Below, piece by piece: positions 23,640-26,942 of a stretch of 26,942 nt of DNA. The notes under the pieces were generated by a model. It had not been told where the DNA came from. It worked only from the letters and a program-made list of their open reading frames with translations, and made no database searches. How positions within the stretch are numbered: position 1 is the first letter of the stretch; each line of letters opens with the position of its first letter. Origin of the DNA: Sphingomonas sp. GTDB lineage: Bacteria > Pseudomonadota > Alphaproteobacteria > Sphingomonadales > Sphingomonadaceae. A program made the translations under genes and the position numbers. Where the stretch lies: NCBI GenBank assembly GCA_025981625.1, contig JAICXF010000025.1, positions 1-26,942 of the forward strand. Direction: 5' to 3'.

Positions 23640-24095
23640 ATGGACTCGACCGACCGCAAAATCCTCGCGATCCTTCAGGAGGACGCGTCCATCGCCGTCG
23701 CCGACGTGGCGAAGCGCGTGAACCTGTCACAAACTCCGTGCTGGCGCCGGATCCAGAAGCTGACAGAGGATGGGGTGATCACCAGGCGCGTCGCGCTGGT
23801 CAATCCAGACGCAATCGGCCTCGGCCTCACCGTCTTCGTGGAGATCGAAACGGGGGACCATTCCAAGGAATGGCTTCAGCGCTTTTCCGAGGCGGTTGCG
23901 CAAATGCCGGAGGTCATGGAAATCTACCGGATGGCCGGCGATGTCGATTACATGCTTCGAATCACGGTGCCGAGCATGGCCGCGGTCGATGACTTCTATC
24001 ATCGCCTGATCGAGATGGTGCCGCTGAAGAACGTGACCTCGCGCTTCGCCATGGAGCGCGTGAAATATACGACGGCCTACCCCGTCGGTGCCTGA
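23640..24095 (+). CDS. Lrp/AsnC family transcriptional regulator
   Basis: DNA-binding regulator of 151 residues. I use the ATG at 23640, eight bases after GAGG; an in-frame GTG at 23634 is too close to that site. The N-terminal helix-turn-helix is MDSTDRKILAILQEDASIAV, then VAKRVNLSQTPCWRRIQKLTEDGVI (about 22-46), the recognition helix with the family's typical LSxxPCWRRIxxL. The C-terminal ligand-binding RAM domain covers about 60-148 (VEIETGDHSKEWLQRF, YRMAGDVDYMLRITVPS). It is transcribed away from cysH, with Lrp-type sites in the shared region, which suggests control of sulfate assimilation and of itself. Cysteine or another sulfur metabolite as effector is a guess. Confidence 0.92.
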   Translation: MDSTDRKILAILQEDASIAVADVAKRVNLSQTPCWRRIQKLTEDGVITRRVALVNPDAIGLGLTVFVEIETGDHSKEWLQRFSEAVAQMPEVMEIYRMAGDVDYMLRITVPSMAAVDDFYHRLIEMVPLKNVTSRFAMERVKYTTAYPVGA

Positions 24096-24122
24096 AGCAG
24101 CACCTCCGCCATCGAGTCGTCG

Positions 24123-26834
24123 CTAACCGGAGTTCCGCAACGCGGTGGCGATCGCGTTGATCGACAGCTGGATGCCGTCCGTGATCCGCTCGTCGCACTC
24201 GCCGGACCTGTGCCTCTTCAGCAACTCGATCTGAAGCAGGTTCAACGGCTCGATATAAGGCAGGCGCAGGCGGATCGAGTTGCCGAGCGCCGGATTGAGC
24301 TGGAGCAACTCGGTCTGTCGGGTGATGGTCAGCAGACGGTCCCGCGTTCTGGTCCATTCGTCCTTGATGGATTGGAAAAGCCGACCGCGAAGCTCCCGGT
24401 CCTCGACGAGCTCCGAATATCGTTGCGCAATCGACAGGTCAGACTTCGCAAGCACCATTTCGAGATTGGCCAGGGTCACTTTGAAAAACGGCCAGCGCTC
24501 ATGCATTTCCTGAAGCAGCGGAACATCGTCGAACTCGGCCAGGGCCGTTCCAACGCCGTACCAGCCCGGCAGCATCAGCCGCGATTGAGCCCAGCTGAAC
24601 ACCCACGGGATCGCGCGCAGGTCCTCGATGCGGTTGCTCTTGGTCCGGCTCGCCGGGCGTGAACCGATCTTCAGGTCGGCGATCTCCGCGATTGGAGTGA
24701 TCTGGCGGAAAAAGTCGACGAAGCCAGGTGTTTCATAAACCAGGCGCCGATACGCCGTGAATGCCGCACCCGAAATCGCGGTCGCCGCCGCTGAATAGCG
24801 CTCACGCGTCGCGAGCGAGCGCGGCTTGAGAGTCGCCAACAGTGTCGCGGAAGCCATCGCTTCGAGGCTTGCGAGGGCGCTGTCGTGGGTGCCGTATTTC
24901 GCGGCGATGACCTCGCCCTGCTCGGTGATCCGGATCCTCCCCTGCACCGTGCCCGCAGGTTGTGCGGTGATCGCCGCGAAGGCCGAGCCGCCCCCCCGCC
25001 CGACAGCGCCGCCGCGGCCATGGAACAGCTGCATTCCGACACCATCAGCAGCGAAGACGCTGGCAAGCTCCTGGCTCGTGCGATGCAGGGTCCAGACGCT
25101 GGTGAAGTAGCCGCCGTCCTTGTTGCTGTCCGAATAGCCGACCATCACTTCCTGGTGGCCGTGCTCGGCGGCCACCGCGCGACCCTCGTCGGATTCGAGC
25201 CACTCGCGCATGATCCCTGCGGCATTCTCCAGGTCGGCGATGGTCTCGAACAGGGGCACGGCGACGATCGGCTTGTCGGCGATGCTCCACAGACCGGCTT
25301 CCTTCAGCAGGATATACACCTCCAGCAGGTCGGAGATGCTCGCGGCCTTCGAGATGATGTACGCTTTGATGCAGTCGCGGCCGTAACGCCGTTGAGCCTC
25401 GGCCGCCGCATGGACGATCGCCAGCTCGCTATTGGTCTCGTCGCTGTAGCTGGCGAACGGCGAAGCGAGGACGCGCGGACCGGACAGCTCGCGACGAAGC
25501 AATGCGACGCGGCCGGCTTCGGACAATCCGAGATAATTGTCCTCGACGCCCGCCACCGCCAGCAACTCGGCGACGACACGCTCATGCACGTCGGCATTCT
25601 GCCTGAGGTCGATCGTCGCGAGATAAAAGCCGAAGGTTTCGGCGGCCCGGATCAGCGATCGGATTCCACCCGCGCAAAGATCGTCATGCCCGCCTGCCTC
25701 CAGCGAAGCGCGGATCGTCTCGAGATCGGCCCTGAAGCCTTCCGCGGTCTCGTAGCGCTCGGCGGCGAGGTTGCTGCGGCGCGCGGGAGGCTCGCCCGTG
25801 ACATGCTCATAGGTGGCGGCGAGCCGCGCATAGATCCACACCAGCGCACGGCGATACGGTTCATCGGCCCGTGCCGGCCCGCGGTCCCCATGACCGGCAA
25901 GCGCGAGCAGTTCCTGGCTGACCGGCGCCAGATCGCTCGAGATCGACAGCTCCGCGCCAAGCTCGTGGACCTTCTCGAGATAATAGGAGAGAACCGCCTC
26001 TGCGTTGCGGCCGAGCGCCAAGCGGAGGCTATCGGCCGTGACGAACGGGTTGCCGTCGCGGTCCCCGCCGATCCAGCTTCTAAGCCGAACGAAGCTTGCC
26101 GGCCGGCCACCCAGCTCGCGTTCCCAGCGGGCGTAGAGCGCGGGCAGCGCCTCCAGGAAAACATCGCGGAAGTAGGACAGCGCAGTATCGACTTCGTCGG
26201 CGACGTAGAGCCGCTCGTGGCGCAATGGCCGGGTCTGCCACAGCAAGACGATCTGGCGGCGGATCTCGGCTTCGACCTGTTCGCCGGCAAGCGTTTCCGT
26301 AATTCCCCGGTCCGCGAGCCTCATCAGCCGGGCGATCTGGTTGCGGTGGTCGATGATGCTTTTGCGGCGGACTTCGGTCGGGTGCGCGGTGAGAACCGGA
26401 ACGGCAAGTGCGCCGCTCGTGAACTCGACGATCGCTTCTCGGTCGACGCCCGCCGACTGAAGCTCGGCGAGCACTTCGCCGAACGTCGCGCCGGCTTCGC
26501 GGGTCGCGCCCTGCCGGTCCTCGGCAAGGTTCGCCAGCAGCGAAAACAGCATGAACCCGCGCGTGAACGCCAGCGTCTCGTCCAAGGTGAGCTTCTCGAG
26601 GCCAAGATCGGCCGCGGAGTCCGACGAAACGCCGCGATAGCGATCGACCGAAGCCGAGCGAATTTGTTCGGTGCGCCTGAACAGCTCCTCGCCGCCATAT
26701 TCGCGGATGACATCGCCCAGCAGTCGACCGAGGAAGCGGATGTCCGAGTTCTGCGCGATCGGCCGATCGGCCGATTTTGCCGAGGGACGGGAATCCAACT
26801 CTCCCGAAGGCGCGTGTGCCACCAGCCACTCCAT
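24123..26834 (-). CDS. ppc: Phosphoenolpyruvate carboxylase
   Basis: Anaplerotic enzyme fixing bicarbonate onto phosphoenolpyruvate to give oxaloacetate. The 903 residues are slightly longer than E. coli Ppc (883). Conserved blocks are present: VLTAHPTEVRRKS with catalytic His151, RSWIGGDRDGNPFVT, GYSDSNKDGGYFTS, FHGRGGAVGRGGG, and the C-terminal QLSINAIATALRNSG, slightly different from the usual end M-R-N-T-G. The first 30 residues are not conserved in the family and the ATG has AAAGG directly against it, so the true start could differ by a few codons. It converges on the Lrp-family gene with 27 bases between stops and no hairpin there. The 108 bases upstream to the window edge show no clear promoter. 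Confidence 0.96.
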   Translation of the reverse strand: MEWLVAHAPSGELDSRPSAKSADRPIAQNSDIRFLGRLLGDVIREYGGEELFRRTEQIRSASVDRYRGVSSDSAADLGLEKLTLDETLAFTRGFMLFSLLANLAEDRQGATREAGATFGEVLAELQSAGVDREAIVEFTSGALAVPVLTAHPTEVRRKSIIDHRNQIARLMRLADRGITETLAGEQVEAEIRRQIVLLWQTRPLRHERLYVADEVDTALSYFRDVFLEALPALYARWERELGGRPASFVRLRSWIGGDRDGNPFVTADSLRLALGRNAEAVLSYYLEKVHELGAELSISSDLAPVSQELLALAGHGDRGPARADEPYRRALVWIYARLAATYEHVTGEPPARRSNLAAERYETAEGFRADLETIRASLEAGGHDDLCAGGIRSLIRAAETFGFYLATIDLRQNADVHERVVAELLAVAGVEDNYLGLSEAGRVALLRRELSGPRVLASPFASYSDETNSELAIVHAAAEAQRRYGRDCIKAYIISKAASISDLLEVYILLKEAGLWSIADKPIVAVPLFETIADLENAAGIMREWLESDEGRAVAAEHGHQEVMVGYSDSNKDGGYFTSVWTLHRTSQELASVFAADGVGMQLFHGRGGAVGRGGGSAFAAITAQPAGTVQGRIRITEQGEVIAAKYGTHDSALASLEAMASATLLATLKPRSLATRERYSAAATAISGAAFTAYRRLVYETPGFVDFFRQITPIAEIADLKIGSRPASRTKSNRIEDLRAIPWVFSWAQSRLMLPGWYGVGTALAEFDDVPLLQEMHERWPFFKVTLANLEMVLAKSDLSIAQRYSELVEDRELRGRLFQSIKDEWTRTRDRLLTITRQTELLQLNPALGNSIRLRLPYIEPLNLLQIELLKRHRSGECDERITDGIQLSINAIATALRNSG

Positions 26835-26942
26835 CCTTTGCCGCGACGCAGCCCCTCGCCCATCGAGCTTCCCGCTTCAATGCGAAGTGCTCACGCGAGG
26901 GACGATTTGACGTGCGATAAATCGCGAGGGTCCCGCGAGCAC

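Noticed and set aside
26906..26940. GC-rich inverted-repeat-like sequence near the right edge
   Set aside because: The arms pair only imperfectly over a few bases and the window ends there; not enough to call.
1..26942. tRNA, rRNA, CRISPR arrays, insertion sequences, prophage or defence genes
   Set aside because: None seen by eye: no cloverleaf-like CCA ends, no regularly spaced repeats and no transposase or integrase motifs. Genes account for nearly all of the window.

Overview
The window is GC-rich, densely packed bacterial chromosome with no mobile elements, RNA genes or CRISPR. Gene content and protein style point to an alphaproteobacterium of the Sphingomonadales (Sphingomonas-like). 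The pointers are a large TonB-dependent receptor with a GFRRSL-type TonB box, an enolase-type mannonate dehydratase close to the Novosphingobium enzyme, and frequent GTG starts with 1-4 bp gene overlaps. This assignment is inference; there is no 16S or marker gene.

Region 1 (1-12931) is a sugar-acid and xylan utilisation locus in three transcription units. Unit A (minus, 3596 to the left edge) is manD - uxaC - a fructuronate reductase-type gene cut by the window edge, which together convert D-glucuronate to 2-keto-3-deoxygluconate. Unit B (plus, 3662-7091) is a secreted SGNH esterase, a secreted alpha/beta hydrolase and an ExuT-like hexuronate transporter. Unit C (minus, 12931-7082) is a TonB-dependent receptor followed by a secreted GH3 beta-xylosidase-like enzyme carrying a PA14 domain. 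The simplest reading is uptake and deacetylation of glucuronoxylan-type oligosaccharides, trimming in the periplasm, import of glucuronate and catabolism. A LacI-family type operator with the same 17 bp occurs twice, at 3609-3625 in the A/B divergent promoter region and at 13004-13020 upstream of unit C, so all three units probably form one regulon. The regulator and an alpha-glucuronidase are not in the window.

Region 2 (13217-14419) is a lone pcaF/paaJ-type 3-oxoadipyl-CoA thiolase without other aromatic-degradation genes.

Region 3 (14436-23447, minus) is a seven-gene assimilatory sulfate reduction operon in the order cysH - cysG - cysD - cysN - cysJ - cysI - tauE-like. CysH has the cysteine pairs of an iron-sulfur APS reductase. 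CysN carries a C-terminal remnant of an APS kinase domain that has lost its P-loop and second half. These two facts fit each other: a pathway that reduces APS directly does not need APS kinase.

Region 4 (23448-24095) holds a divergent Lrp/AsnC-family regulator. The shared intergenic region has a perfect 15-bp palindrome that fits the E. coli Lrp consensus at every position, just upstream of cysH, and a weaker copy just upstream of the regulator. This suggests the Lrp-type protein controls the cys operon and itself. Region 5 (24123-26834) is phosphoenolpyruvate carboxylase (ppc).

No wholly unknown system was found. The items most worth checking are the decayed CysC module on CysN, the Lrp-cys circuit with its structured leader, and the twin operators tying the xylan/glucuronate units together.
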